DNA from: Roseibium denhamense
GTDB taxonomy: Bacteria; Pseudomonadota; Alphaproteobacteria; Rhizobiales; Stappiaceae
Assembly (NCBI RefSeq): GCF_009711415.1
Contig: NZ_SMLZ01000115.1
Location: 62,001 to 126,000 of the forward strand
DNA: 64,000 nucleotides
Direction of reading: 5' to 3'
The position numbers were made by a program, and so were the translations under genes. The notes below the pieces were generated by a model. It saw only the letters and a program-made list of their open reading frames with translations, searched no databases and had not been told where the DNA came from. Positions 43,622 to 52,467 of the stretch are shown here, in pieces. The number at the start of each line of letters is the position of its first letter. Positions within the stretch are counted from its first letter, which is position 1.

Positions 43622-45205
43622 CTAGAACAGGCTGCCTTGTCCGGCTTCCGGTTTTCCCTCAGCCGGTTTCTTGGGCTTTTGCTTCGCCTTTTTGGGCGCA
43701 GCGGAGCCTGAAACGGTAACGGCATCAACGGTACCGTCACCCAGCTCGATGGAAAGGGCCGCGCCGGACGCAACGCCGCCGGCGGACCGGAGCGGCTGTC
43801 CGGTGTCATCCCGGACCACGGCATAGCCACGGGCCAGGACGTCCTTGTAGGACAGCGACTTCAAGAGCTTTTGCAAGCCGTCGAGACGGGACTTGTCATG
43901 TGTCAGCCGTGCGGTGTAGGCCCGGTCGAGCCGCTCGGCCAGGCCGCTGAGCCGCTCCATGCCAAGGGTTGTCTGCTGCCGCAAGCGAGCCGGGGTTAAC
44001 CGGCTTTCAATCGCCAGGAAACTCTGGCGCTTTTGGCCGACCGCCACACTGAGCGCCCGCTGCTGGCGTTCGCTGACCGTTTGCAGATCCTGCCGCGCTT
44101 TGCTGCTGAGCCGCTGCAAGAGATGTGGCGACAGGCGTCCGGCCAAATTTTGCCAATTGGTCCGGTGGGTCCGTGTGCTGTAGATCAGCGCCCGCTCCAG
44201 GCCATTGGCCGCCGTGTCGAATTTCTGCCGGGGCAAGGCCAGAAGATCCTGCGGGGCGGGCAGCGCGGCGCTTGCGGCCCGCAATTCGGTGCGGCGGGAC
44301 GTGACAAAGCGGACAAGGCCGGAATTGAGCCGCCGGGACCGGTCATCGACCATGGACATCAGCTCGGCCTTGACCGGCACCGCGATTTCGGCGGCCCCTG
44401 TGGGGGTCGGTGCCCGCACATCGGCGGCAAGATCAATCAGCGTCCAGTCGGTCTCGTGGCCAACGGCGGAGATAAGCGGGATTTGACTTTCGGCAGCGGC
44501 CCGCACGACGGCTTCTTCGTTGAAACCCCAAAGATCCTCGATGCTGCCGCCGCCGCGGGCGACAATGAGAACATCCGGGCGCGGGACCGGGCCGTCCGGA
44601 TCGAGCGCATTGAAGCCGCGAATGCCGTTTGCGACCTCCGCCCCCGATGTCTCGCCCTGCACGCGCACCGGCCAGACCACCACATGAAGCGGAAAGCGGT
44701 CTTCGATCCGGTGGAGAATGTCCCGGATGACCGCCCCGGTCGGTGAGGTGACCACACCGATGACACGGGGGAGCGGCGGAAGACGTTTTTTGCGGTCATC
44801 TGCAAAAAGGCCTTCTGCGGCAAGCTTCTTCTTGCGTTCTTCCAGAAGGGCCATAAGCGCGCCGGCCCCCGCCGGTTCCATCGCATCGATGACCATCTGG
44901 TATTTGGACTGGCCGGGGAAGGTGGTGATCTTGCCCGTGGCGATCACTTCCAGGCCTTGTTCCGGCTGGATTTTCAGCTTGGAGGCAACGCCTTTCCAGA
45001 CAACGCCGGAGAGCACGGCCCGGTCGTCCTTGAGATCCAGGTAAATATGACCGGAGCCGGGTCTTGAAATCCGGCCGAGCTCACCGCGCACCCGCACATA
45101 GCCGAAGGCGTCCTCCATCGTCCGTTTGATGGAAAACGAGATCTCGGAGACGGAAAATTCGGCAATGTTGGATTGTGTTTCTGACACTGCAGTGATTCTC
45201 TTCAC
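43622..45205 (-). CDS. xseA: Exodeoxyribonuclease VII large subunit
   Basis: A 527-residue catalytic subunit of exonuclease VII, which degrades single-stranded DNA to short oligonucleotides. N-terminal OB-fold (about 15-115, RGELGRISRPGSGHIYLDLKD), catalytic domain (VVTSPTGAVIRDILHR, VARGGGSIEDLWGFNEE, ISAVGHETDWTLIDLAADVRAPTPT) and a long coiled-coil C-terminal half. The end has a short basic tail (PKKAKQKPKKPAEG). Start ATG 45205. The small subunit xseB is not nearby. Divergent from the FRG gene; the short intergenic region has a nested palindrome. Confidence 0.96.
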   Translation of the reverse strand: MKRITAVSETQSNIAEFSVSEISFSIKRTMEDAFGYVRVRGELGRISRPGSGHIYLDLKDDRAVLSGVVWKGVASKLKIQPEQGLEVIATGKITTFPGQSKYQMVIDAMEPAGAGALMALLEERKKKLAAEGLFADDRKKRLPPLPRVIGVVTSPTGAVIRDILHRIEDRFPLHVVVWPVRVQGETSGAEVANGIRGFNALDPDGPVPRPDVLIVARGGGSIEDLWGFNEEAVVRAAAESQIPLISAVGHETDWTLIDLAADVRAPTPTGAAEIAVPVKAELMSMVDDRSRRLNSGLVRFVTSRRTELRAASAALPAPQDLLALPRQKFDTAANGLERALIYSTRTHRTNWQNLAGRLSPHLLQRLSSKARQDLQTVSERQQRALSVAVGQKRQSFLAIESRLTPARLRQQTTLGMERLSGLAERLDRAYTARLTHDKSRLDGLQKLLKSLSYKDVLARGYAVVRDDTGQPLRSAGGVASGAALSIELGDGTVDAVTVSGSAAPKKAKQKPKKPAEGKPEAGQGSLF

Positions 45206-45214
45206 AGAGGGATG

Positions 45215-45244
45215 CGTAACGATCCCAAACTGTACAGTGTTACG
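45215..45244. promoter_or_regulatory. Nested palindrome in the xseA-FRG divergent region
   Basis: CGTAAC (45215-45220) is inverted as GTTACG (45239-45244), and between them lies the 10-bp perfect palindrome ACTGTACAGT (45229-45238). It lies 47 bases before the FRG start and 10 bases before the xseA start. Possibly an operator for one or both genes; no regulator is identified. Confidence 0.45.
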
Positions 45245-45290
45245 TAAGCTGGATGCAAAAAATCGAAGTTTTAGGCTGTGGAGCTTTTAG

Positions 45291-46160
45291 ATGTCGTTTC
45301 AAGAATTTGGGAGCATGGAACACCCCATAAGTTGGTCAGAATTCGAGACCTGTGTTGAGGAAGATCGGAAAGAGATCAAACAAAGAATTTCGGGCGATAG
45401 CATTTCATATTTTGACCATTGGATATACCGAGGGCAGTCGAATGCCAACTGGGGACTAAAGACCTCATTAGAGCGTTATCTGGCTCGAGTGTTTGATGTA
45501 GAGATCGATAATATAGACGCTATTGATTACTATAGAATAGTAGCTGGTGTCGTCCCTGCAGTAAACTCTCTTGCTAGTGCAAAATTTGAGAGTGTCGACA
45601 TACATGTAGATATTAGGCCGTACTTTTCATTACCTTATCTTGAATTTCTGTACTATGCGCGACATCATGGGTTTCCAACTCCAATTCTAGATTGGAGTAA
45701 ATCACACTATGTCGCTGCTTATTTTGCATTTCAGTTTGCTGTAAAGGATCAACCAGTCGCGATTTTCGCATTTAATGATAACGATGGAGATACACGTGGC
45801 GGCTGGGTTGGTGAGCCTGCGATACACAGCCTAGGCCCCTACGTGCAAACACATTTGCGCCACTATCGTCAGCAAAGCATTTACACCTACTGTGCAGGTA
45901 AAGTCTCGGATAGAACTGCTTTTATGCCTCATGATTCTGCTGTTCGTGCAAATCCAAGAAACAACAAAGTAAAAAAGTATATTATATCTGGCGAAATGCG
46001 CGAGGAAGTCATGGATAAATTGTTCCGGATGAACATAAATTCTTTTACGCTTTTTGAAAGTGAAGAAGGTCTTATGGAATATCTCGCTTATAAGGAAATA
46101 GAGGGCGCCAGAGTGCGGCATAAACGGCTGATAAATCTATCCGACGATACGCCCTTTTAG
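45291..46160 (+). CDS. FRG-domain protein, lone gene in an A+T-rich islet
   Basis: A 289-residue soluble protein with the FRG domain (named for its conserved Phe-Arg-Gly): here [18 protein letters not shown] (about residues 46-63) and, further on, [17 protein letters not shown] with the H-G-x-P-T-x-L-D-W core (about 122-138). The rest has no known motif. FRG proteins are widespread in variable genomic spots and prophages, and some are linked to anti-phage islands; activity is not established. Codon usage is A/T-rich, unlike xseA and rsmE on each side, which marks a horizontally gained gene. The ATG at 45291 has GGAG upstream. The stop is 19 bases before rsmE, so read-through into rsmE is possible. 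Confidence 0.87.
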   Translation: MSFQEFGSMEHPISWSEFETCVEEDRKEIKQRISGDSISYFDHWIYRGQSNANWGLKTSLERYLARVFDVEIDNIDAIDYYRIVAGVVPAVNSLASAKFESVDIHVDIRPYFSLPYLEFLYYARHHGFPTPILDWSKSHYVAAYFAFQFAVKDQPVAIFAFNDNDGDTRGGWVGEPAIHSLGPYVQTHLRHYRQQSIYTYCAGKVSDRTAFMPHDSAVRANPRNNKVKKYIISGEMREEVMDKLFRMNINSFTLFESEEGLMEYLAYKEIEGARVRHKRLINLSDDTPF

Positions 46161-46179
46161 CCTCTCGTGTTCGAAAATC

Positions 46180-46938
46180 ATGGCGAAATATGAGTTTAAT
46201 ATGCAACGGCTTTTTCTGCGTCACATTCTGGCCGATGGTGCCCGTATCGAGGCGGACCGCAGCCAATCCAACTATCTTTTGAATGTCCTGCGCCTGCGCG
46301 ATGGCGATTATGTCCAGGTGTTCAACGGCAGTGATGGCGAGTGGCTAGCGAAAATTTCCGCCAGCGGGCGGCGCGATTGCGCGCTGCAGCTGATGGAGCG
46401 GACCCGCGATCAGACACAGCCCAACGACATTCTGTATCTGTTTGCACCGCTCAAACACGCGCGGCTGGATTACATGGTTCAAAAGGCTGTGGAGATGGGG
46501 GCCGGCCAACTCAAGCCGGTCATGACCCAGCACACCCAGGCAAGCCGCGTTAATGTCGAGCGCATGGAGGCAAACGTCATCGAGGCGGCCGAACAATGCG
46601 GCGTGCTGTCGGTGCCCGAGGTGCTCGAACCGCAGTCCCTGAAAGATGTCTTGGCGGCGTGGCCGGAAGCTCAACCGGGGCGGTGCCTGCTCTTTTGTGA
46701 TGAAGGGGAAGCCAGTCAGAATCCGCTTTTGACACTTGCGCAGCTCAAGGAAAAAGGCCCGCAGCCGCTGGCGGTTTTGATCGGCCCGGAAGGCGGGTTC
46801 TCCGAAGATGAGCGCGCACAGCTGCGCGGTCTGGACTTTGTGACGCCCATCCCGTTGGGCCCCAGGATCCTGCGGGCGGATACAGCGGCCGTGGCGGCTC
46901 TTGCCGTTGTCCAGGCGACGATTGGCGACTGGATTTGA
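46180..46938 (+). CDS. rsmE: 16S rRNA (uracil-1498-N3)-methyltransferase RsmE
   Basis: A 252-residue SPOUT methyltransferase that methylates U1498 of 16S rRNA using S-adenosylmethionine. N-terminal PUA-like part (about 1-80), then the knot domain: [31 protein letters not shown] and [23 protein letters not shown] 46180 (MAKYEF) is used; ATG 46201 (MQRLFL) is a possible alternative. It is followed by gshA 208 bases on; this adjacency is common in related genomes. Confidence 0.95.
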   Translation: MAKYEFNMQRLFLRHILADGARIEADRSQSNYLLNVLRLRDGDYVQVFNGSDGEWLAKISASGRRDCALQLMERTRDQTQPNDILYLFAPLKHARLDYMVQKAVEMGAGQLKPVMTQHTQASRVNVERMEANVIEAAEQCGVLSVPEVLEPQSLKDVLAAWPEAQPGRCLLFCDEGEASQNPLLTLAQLKEKGPQPLAVLIGPEGGFSEDERAQLRGLDFVTPIPLGPRILRADTAAVAALAVVQATIGDWI

Positions 46939-47146
46939 TCTTGAAGCCCGTTGATTGCAGATCTTCCGGTTTTCTTAACGCAAAGGCCGTGGATCAACGG
47001 CATGTCGTTTCTGTGCTTGCAATCTATTTTCAGGAAACATAAATCACCGGAACTCAAAGCGGTTCCGGGACGCCCGGTTCGACGCGGTTCAGGCAGGGGG
47101 ACCTCTCCCCTGACAGAAGGATCGCCAAGGTGAGAAGGACAAAGGG

Positions 47147-48520
47147 ATGGCCCGCGATACCGTTGATTCCACGCCCGTTAAAACGGTTGCCGATCTAGCA
47201 GCCACGCTGGAGGCGGGGAACAAGCCGGAAGAGGCTTTCCGCATTGGCACGGAGCACGAAAAGTTCGGCTACTGTGTGAATGATCTGACACCGATCCCCT
47301 ATGAGGGGGAGAAGGGGGTCAAGGCGGTGCTTGAGGGGATGGAAAAGATCCTCAAGTGGGAGCGGATCGAGGACGCAGGCAACATTATCGGGCTTGCCGA
47401 CGATGCTGGCGGCGGCGCGATTTCCATTGAGCCCGGCGGCCAGTTCGAGTTGTCCGGCGCGCCGCTCGACAATCTTCATCAGACCTGCCGGGAGGCCAAC
47501 CAGCACCTTGCCCATGTGCGCGAGGTCGCCGAGCCCCTGGGCGTCGGATTTTTAGGGATCGGCATGACGCCGACCTGGGCGCGGGCCGATATGCCGCGCA
47601 TGCCCAAGTCCCGATATGACATCATGACCAACTACATGCCGAAGGTCGGCTCACTTGGTCTCGACATGATGTACCGCACCTCGACCATCCAGGTGAATCT
47701 GGATTTTTCTTCTGAAGCCGACATGGCCCGGAAGATGCGGGTCGGACTGGCGCTTCAACCGATTGCGACCGCGATCTTCGCCAATTCGCCATTTACGGAA
47801 GGCAAGCCCAACGGGTTCAAGTCCTTCCGCGCGCAGATCTGGACCGACACCGATGCGGACCGGACCGGCGACATGCCATTCGCATTTGAGGAGGGTTTCG
47901 GATTTGAGCGCTACGTGGAGTGGGCGCTCGATGTACCGATGTATTTCGTCAAGCGCGGTGCGACCTATTACGACGTGACTGACACCACGTTCCGCCAATT
48001 CATGAACGGTGCGCTTCACGGCCGTATCCCGGACGCGGAACCGAGCCTGGGCGATTGGAACAATCACCTATCAACGCTTTTCCCGGATGTGCGGCTGAAG
48101 AAGTACATTGAGATGCGCGGAGCAGATGGTGGCCCCTGGCGGCGGATCTGTGCGCTTCCCGCGCTCTGGGTCGGCTTGATGTACGACCAGGGCATTCTCG
48201 ATCAGGCCTGGGACTTGGTAAAGGATTGGACGACCGAGGAGCGCGCTGCGCTGCGTGCCGGTGTTCCGAAAGATGCTTTGCAGACACCGTTCCGCTCCGG
48301 GACGGTTCTCGATATTGCCAAGGAAGCCGTGGCGTTGTCTCTGGAAGGCTTGAAACGGCGCAACCGTCTCAGCGACGGCGATCTTGACGAGCGGGTGCAT
48401 CTTGCACCGGTCGAAGAGGGACTGGCTGCGGGCATGTCCCCCGCCGATATTCTTTTGAACCGCTACAACGGTTCCTGGGAGGGAGACCTCTCCCGGATTT
48501 TCAAGGAATACGCTTACTAG
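47147..48520 (+). CDS. gshA: Glutamate-cysteine ligase, plant/alphaproteobacterial type
   Basis: A 457-residue enzyme that joins glutamate and cysteine with ATP, the first step of glutathione synthesis. It is of the GCS2-like class shared by alphaproteobacteria and plants: FRIGTEHEKFGYC near the N-terminus, GGGAISIEPGGQFELSGAPLDNLHQTC, and MMYRTSTIQVNLDFSSE. ATG 47147 has AAGGAC upstream. A small hairpin (CAGGGG 47094-47099, CCCCTG 47107-47112) is in the leader. gshB is not in this window. Confidence 0.96.
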   Translation: MARDTVDSTPVKTVADLAATLEAGNKPEEAFRIGTEHEKFGYCVNDLTPIPYEGEKGVKAVLEGMEKILKWERIEDAGNIIGLADDAGGGAISIEPGGQFELSGAPLDNLHQTCREANQHLAHVREVAEPLGVGFLGIGMTPTWARADMPRMPKSRYDIMTNYMPKVGSLGLDMMYRTSTIQVNLDFSSEADMARKMRVGLALQPIATAIFANSPFTEGKPNGFKSFRAQIWTDTDADRTGDMPFAFEEGFGFERYVEWALDVPMYFVKRGATYYDVTDTTFRQFMNGALHGRIPDAEPSLGDWNNHLSTLFPDVRLKKYIEMRGADGGPWRRICALPALWVGLMYDQGILDQAWDLVKDWTTEERAALRAGVPKDALQTPFRSGTVLDIAKEAVALSLEGLKRRNRLSDGDLDERVHLAPVEEGLAAGMSPADILLNRYNGSWEGDLSRIFKEYAY

Positions 48521-48776
48521 GATCAGGGCCCTAGGCCAATTGGGGTCAAAGTGGCGTCTAACCGGACGCGGTGTGCGGCCGGTCCGCTTGCCGTTCTCAC
48601 ATGGATGCATCCCGGCCTGGTCCGCCAAGGCCGCGGGTCTTGACCTTGTGCAATCAAGGCTGTGAGGCCGCCATCGCGATTTGCCCGAATTGACCTTCTG
48701 CCGCGAACCGGTCAAGCTAAGCAAAGAGAGGCTTATCTCTCAAGGCTTTGAGGCAATTGGAACGCGGAACAGCTAT

Positions 48777-49550
48777 ATGGGAATGACGGGCAGGGCAGAG
48801 CCGCCATTCGACATCTTTTCCTTAAGCAAGGATGTTCAGGACCGCTTCGGCTGGTCGAATGATGACCTGAACAAGGTCATGACCCAGCTCATGCCTGCCG
48901 CGCTAAACGGCTTCCAGTATTTCGGCTTTCCCTTTTCCGGCACGGGCGATCAGGCTCCGGCTACTTCTGGACTTGGCCAGAATCCCTTCGCCGGTTTTTT
49001 GCCGTTTGCGCAGCAACCGGACCAGACAGCGTTGATGCCGTTCTTTGGGCCAGAACCAGTGCAGCAGGCTCTTGCGGCCCAGATCTCCGGCATGACCGGG
49101 CTGCAACGCGATGCCATTCAGGAAATGATGCCGGTTGCCGCCACACTCGCCATGGGGCAGGTGGCGCGGCCTTTCGTGCATGGTGAGGCGCGCAATCTTT
49201 TGGATGCCTATTTGCGCGGGTTTGCGCGTGGCCGGCCAAAACCCCAGCCGACACCAGTGGATTATCTTCAAGGCTATACGGAAGCCGTACAGTCCTTTTG
49301 GGGGGCGTTCATGCAACCGGCAGCGGCCTTCATGCAGCCAGCTCCCGGGGACGCGCCGGAACCGGAGGCCGAGGAGGAGGAAGAGTTGGCCCCGGAAATC
49401 GAGGACACAGACGGGGCCGGAGACGATCCGTCAGAATTCGATGAGATGATGACCAGCTGGATGGCGGCCGGACGTGACTTTCAGTCGAGCCAGTTCAAGG
49501 CGTTCGACAGCTTTTTTGAACAAGCTGCACGGCGGCCGGATACGGAATAA
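48777..49550 (+). CDS. DUF937-type protein with acidic tail, unknown function
   Basis: A 257-residue protein. Two DUF937-like helical repeats are visible: DVQDRFGWSNDDLNKVMTQLMPAALNGFQYFG (about 17-48) and ISGMTGLQRDAIQEMMPVAATLAMGQVARPF (about 106-136), both with the ...LMP/MMP...MG/NG pattern. A strongly acidic low-complexity stretch (EAEEEEELAPEIEDTDGAGDD) precedes a short helical end. I chose ATG 48777 (MGMTGRAEPPFDIF); the open frame continues back to a TTG at 48681. Homologues are seen in Hyphomicrobiales without known function. Monocistronic. Confidence 0.65.
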   Translation: MGMTGRAEPPFDIFSLSKDVQDRFGWSNDDLNKVMTQLMPAALNGFQYFGFPFSGTGDQAPATSGLGQNPFAGFLPFAQQPDQTALMPFFGPEPVQQALAAQISGMTGLQRDAIQEMMPVAATLAMGQVARPFVHGEARNLLDAYLRGFARGRPKPQPTPVDYLQGYTEAVQSFWGAFMQPAAAFMQPAPGDAPEPEAEEEEELAPEIEDTDGAGDDPSEFDEMMTSWMAAGRDFQSSQFKAFDSFFEQAARRPDTE

Positions 49551-49598
49551 AACGCGAATCGGCATTACCATCGGCAGGGGCAGCCGGCAGAAGGCGCT

Positions 49599-49627
49599 AA
49601 AAAAATGGCCCGCCGGGAGGCGGGCCA
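49599..49627 (-). terminator. Terminator of the DUF1127 gene
   Basis: TGGCCCGCC (49606-49614) and GGCGGGCCA (49619-49627) form a 9-bp stem with loop GGGA; on the minus strand it is followed by a run of seven T (49605-49599). It ends the DUF1127 transcript, 61 bases after that gene's stop. Confidence 0.88.
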
Positions 49628-49687
49628 AGTTGCGTCAGCAAGGCTTTGCCGACAGGGGCTGCTAAAGGGGTTGGATCCGGGAACGGA

Positions 49688-50008
49688 TCAGGCGGCCAGC
49701 TGCCCATCCTTGCAGGACGGAATTTTGACCACGGACAGCTGCGGCGGGACCGCCGGGGCATTGGCCGGCTTGACATTCAAGACGGCTTGGCTGGCCGGGC
49801 CCGTTCCTAGCGAGGATGTCGGATCCGCATAGAAGGGCTGGGAGGAGGCCCGTCGAACATCTGCCCGTGTCAGGCCGATGTCTCTCAACTGCGCATCGGA
49901 CATGTCCTTGAGCTCAAGAAACTGGCGGCGGTTCTGGAACACACGCCATGTACGGGCAACCAGCTGCCCGGCGAGAGCGAGGATGGGGTGGTTTGCGATC
50001 TGTATCAT
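49688..50008 (-). CDS. DUF1127 domain protein with extended C-terminus
   Basis: A 106-residue protein with a DUF1127 domain at about residues 15-55: RTWRVFQNRRQFLELKDMSDAQLRDIGLTRADVRRASSQPF, where L-x-x-M-S/D-x-x-L-x-D-I-G-L is the signature. DUF1127 proteins are small, often RNA- or phosphate-related regulators in alphaproteobacteria. The tail of about 50 residues (Ala/Pro/Val-rich, with one Cys) is longer than in most relatives. The ATG at 50008 has CAGGAGA upstream. It is divergent from a LysR gene across a 355-base interval. Confidence 0.87.
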   Translation of the reverse strand: MIQIANHPILALAGQLVARTWRVFQNRRQFLELKDMSDAQLRDIGLTRADVRRASSQPFYADPTSSLGTGPASQAVLNVKPANAPAVPPQLSVVKIPSCKDGQLAA

Positions 50009-50363
50009 GGCAATAGTCTCCTGTTAGCGGCCGGAGGGATTTCCGGCAGCTTGTTCCGCGCCAAACTCGGCGGATGCATTTTTTGGAACACACTCTAAAT
50101 GAAGGTTTTAAAGCTATAATTCCAACGAATGTTTGTGATGAAATTGATCACGCTAGTTGATGGAATTTTGTCTGGGCGCTTGCGTTCGATCACGAATAAA
50201 AATATTTTCAATAATGATTGGTAATGTGACCAGTATGAGAAACGGTGATCGAATGGCGCCGGAAATCATCTGGCTTCAAGGCCTCGCCGCCCGGTACTTG
50301 AAGAGGGCGCGCAGCTCAAACGCCAAGAAGACACTGACACCCTTTTCTGGATTAGGGCCGCCC
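50009..50363. other. Gene-free divergent interval between DUF1127 and LysR genes
   Basis: 355 bases, A+T-rich between about 50,095 and 50,230. It holds the LysR-type inverted repeat GTGAT-N7-ATCAC at 50135-50151 and a stretch AATAATGATTGGTAAT (about 50,209-50,224) that resembles sequence before the next LysR gene. A frame open from 50157 to the LysR start shows no coding character. Confidence 0.5.
50135..50151. promoter_or_regulatory. LysR-type inverted repeat upstream of first LysR gene
   Basis: GTGAT (50135-50139) and ATCAC (50147-50151) are inverted with a 7-base gap, within the T-N11-A layout common for LysR sites. It lies 212 bases before the LysR ATG and 127 before the DUF1127 ATG. It may be an autoregulatory site. 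Confidence 0.4.
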
Positions 50364-51239
50364 ATGCTGGATCTTGACCAACTGCGAACCTTTGTTGCGA
50401 TTGCCGAATGCGGCAGTTTTACCCGGGCAGCGGAAAATGTGCACAAGACCCAATCGGCGGTATCCATGCAGATGCGCCGCTTGGAGGAACGGATCGGAAA
50501 ACCGTTGTTTGTCCGTGTGGGGCGCCAGTCCAAGCTGACCGAACATGGCGAACGGCTGTTGCATTATGCGCGCCGGTTGGTCCAGCTGAATGACGAAACG
50601 CTCGCAGCCTTTGATGATATGGAGCTTGCCGGCCTCGTGCGCCTAGGAACTCCGGATGACTATGCGGACCGGTTCCTGCCCGAGATCCTTGCCCGGTTCT
50701 CGCGCTCAAACCCGAAAGCAGAGGTCAGTGTGGTGTGTGCCCCCACGCCCAATCTGGCCGACATGATCTCGGAAGGTGAGCTGGACGTTGCCATTATCAC
50801 GCACGTTCAAAAGAAGGGGCGCCGGAACGCGGAGATTGTCCGGCGGGAGCCTTTGCTCTGGGTCGCTTCAGCGCGCCATGCGGTTGAAAACGAATCTCCG
50901 CTGCCGCTCGCGCTGGGCCGGGCGACATGCGATTGGCGCAAAGCCGCGATCAGCGCGCTCGAAGATCAGCTCCGGGAGTACCGCTTGCTGTACTCCAGCT
51001 GGAATTCGACCGCGGTCGGGGCAGCAGTGCTGGCGGGTCTCTCCATATCCGTGCTGCCGGAATCCGCTTTGCGGTCGGGCATGCGCGTCCTGACGGAAGC
51101 CGACGGCTTTCCGCGCCTGCCGGAATGTGAAATCGCCATCATGCGGTCATGGCACAAGAGCTCCCGGGTAACCGATGCGCTGGTGGAGCACATTGTCTCC
51201 TCGCTCGATAACCTGTCCGTTCCGCAAGCCGCTGAGTGA
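50364..51239 (+). CDS. LysR-family transcriptional regulator, paralogue 1
   Basis: A 291-residue LysR regulator. The winged HTH is at the start, MLDLDQLRTFVAIAECGSFTRAAENVHKTQSAVSMQMRRLEERIGKPLFVRVGR, followed by a type-2 periplasmic-binding-like effector domain (DDYADRFLPEILARF, ADMISEGELDVAIITH). The ATG at 50364 is preceded by AGGG. It is followed by a second LysR gene that is clearly related to it, with nearly the same HTH. Targets are unknown; the EamA exporter downstream of the pair is a possibility. Confidence 0.9.
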   Translation: MLDLDQLRTFVAIAECGSFTRAAENVHKTQSAVSMQMRRLEERIGKPLFVRVGRQSKLTEHGERLLHYARRLVQLNDETLAAFDDMELAGLVRLGTPDDYADRFLPEILARFSRSNPKAEVSVVCAPTPNLADMISEGELDVAIITHVQKKGRRNAEIVRREPLLWVASARHAVENESPLPLALGRATCDWRKAAISALEDQLREYRLLYSSWNSTAVGAAVLAGLSISVLPESALRSGMRVLTEADGFPRLPECEIAIMRSWHKSSRVTDALVEHIVSSLDNLSVPQAAE

Positions 51240-51429
51240 GTGGCTGAGCCGGGCTCAGCACGCATTACAGTAACGATGTGAAGGTGCGGATTTTCAAATG
51301 AACGCTTGGGAGTGGAAGGAACTTTGTTCTCACGCGTTTTGATTGATGGTATCGATGTAAATGACAGGTCTCGTTGCAAGGGTCTAAGTTCGTTTGAATT
51401 GTAACCCTTGTTGATGTATTAAGGACAAA

Positions 51430-51456
51430 CCAATCGCATTAAATAATGAAGATTGG
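51430..51456. promoter_or_regulatory. 27-bp palindromic site upstream of second LysR gene
   Basis: CCAATC (51430-51435) is inverted as GATTGG (51451-51456), with CATT-AAAT-AATG inside. It lies 28 bases before the ATG of the second LysR gene, a position suited to autorepression. Confidence 0.5.
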
Positions 51457-51483
51457 TGACACATTTCCGGCTTGGAGATCTCC

Positions 51484-52374
51484 ATGAGCCACGCACTCGA
51501 CATTGATCAGCTCCGGACGTTTCTCGCCATCGCCGAACTTGGCAGTTTCACAAAGGCGGGCGAGGCGGTGCACAAAACCCAGTCCGCTGTGTCGATGCAA
51601 ATGCGCCGTTTGGAGGAACGGGTCGGTCAGCCGATTTTCATCAAGGATGGCCGCCAATCCCGTCTGACCGAAGATGGCCTGCGCCTGATCGAATTCGCCC
51701 GCCGCATGATCCAGCTGAACGACGAAACCTTGTCCGCCTTTAACGGCAACAAGGAAGTCGGCTTGGTGAAATTCGGCGTTCCCGATGATTATGCCGACAG
51801 GTTGCTGCCTCAGGTTCTCGCAGCGTTTAACCGGCTAAATCCGTCCATCGAAGTGCGTGTTGAGTGCTTCAGCAGTTCCACCTTGACGGAGTCGATCCGG
51901 GAGGGGGCGCTTGATGTTGCTATCACCACCTCGAGCGACACCAGTGATCTGCGTGGAGAAATCATCCGCCGCGAACCGCTTTACTGGGTGACGTCCACGC
52001 AGCATTCAGCCCATACGCAGGAAACCGTGCGTCTGGCTCTTGGACCGGCCACATGCGGTTGGCGGCGCATGTCGATGGAGGCGCTCGACCGTGTCGGGCG
52101 GGCTTATAAAGTGTCCTACACCAGCGCCAGTGCGGCTGCCCTTGTGGGTGCGGTGCAGGCGGGCCTGGCCATCACCGTGTTCCCGGAAAGTGCGATCCGG
52201 GACGGCATGCGCATTTTGGACGAGAAGGACGGGTTCCCCCAGCTTCCCTTCTGTGACATTGCCTTGCTGCGGTCCCAGTCCGCCCGCGAGCCGATGCACG
52301 ACACCTTGTGCAATCACCTGATTGCCGCAATCGGCAATGTTGGCAATGGAACGGGCCAGGTGGCTGCGGAATAG
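51484..52374 (+). CDS. LysR-family transcriptional regulator, paralogue 2
   Basis: A 296-residue LysR regulator very like its neighbour: ALDIDQLRTFLAIAELGSFTKAGEAVHKTQSAVSMQMRRLEERVGQPIFIKDGRQSRLTEDG, with the recognition helix TQSAVSMQMRRLEER identical in both. The effector domain is more diverged, with a long variable stretch after position 150. ATG 51484 has GGAG 7 bases upstream. A 27-bp palindrome lies 28 bases before the ATG. The pair is a tandem duplication that kept DNA specificity and changed the sensor part. Confidence 0.9.
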   Translation: MSHALDIDQLRTFLAIAELGSFTKAGEAVHKTQSAVSMQMRRLEERVGQPIFIKDGRQSRLTEDGLRLIEFARRMIQLNDETLSAFNGNKEVGLVKFGVPDDYADRLLPQVLAAFNRLNPSIEVRVECFSSSTLTESIREGALDVAITTSSDTSDLRGEIIRREPLYWVTSTQHSAHTQETVRLALGPATCGWRRMSMEALDRVGRAYKVSYTSASAAALVGAVQAGLAITVFPESAIRDGMRILDEKDGFPQLPFCDIALLRSQSAREPMHDTLCNHLIAAIGNVGNGTGQVAAE

Positions 52375-52427
52375 CAGCCCCCGGCGATCAAATCCCAATT
52401 TTGACAATGATCTTTTGACCCGCTGAT

Positions 52428-52467
52428 CTAGAGCGTGACGCACTAAGTTGGTTGCGATTTGCTCTAG
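52428..52467. repeat. CTAGAGC-bounded inverted repeat
   Basis: CTAGAGC (52428-52434) is inverted as GCTCTAG (52461-52467), which contains the stop codon of the EamA gene. The outer arms resemble hairpin 1 of the dispersed repeat but the inside does not match; also similar to CTAGAGC elements common in Hyphomicrobiales. Confidence 0.5.

Noticed and set aside
45291-46160. FRG gene as part of a toxin-antitoxin pair
   Set aside because: No small partner gene is found on either side; the neighbours are xseA and rsmE, both housekeeping.
47094-47112. Possible riboswitch in the gshA leader
   Set aside because: Only one short 6-bp stem is seen; no pattern of a known riboswitch class is recognisable.
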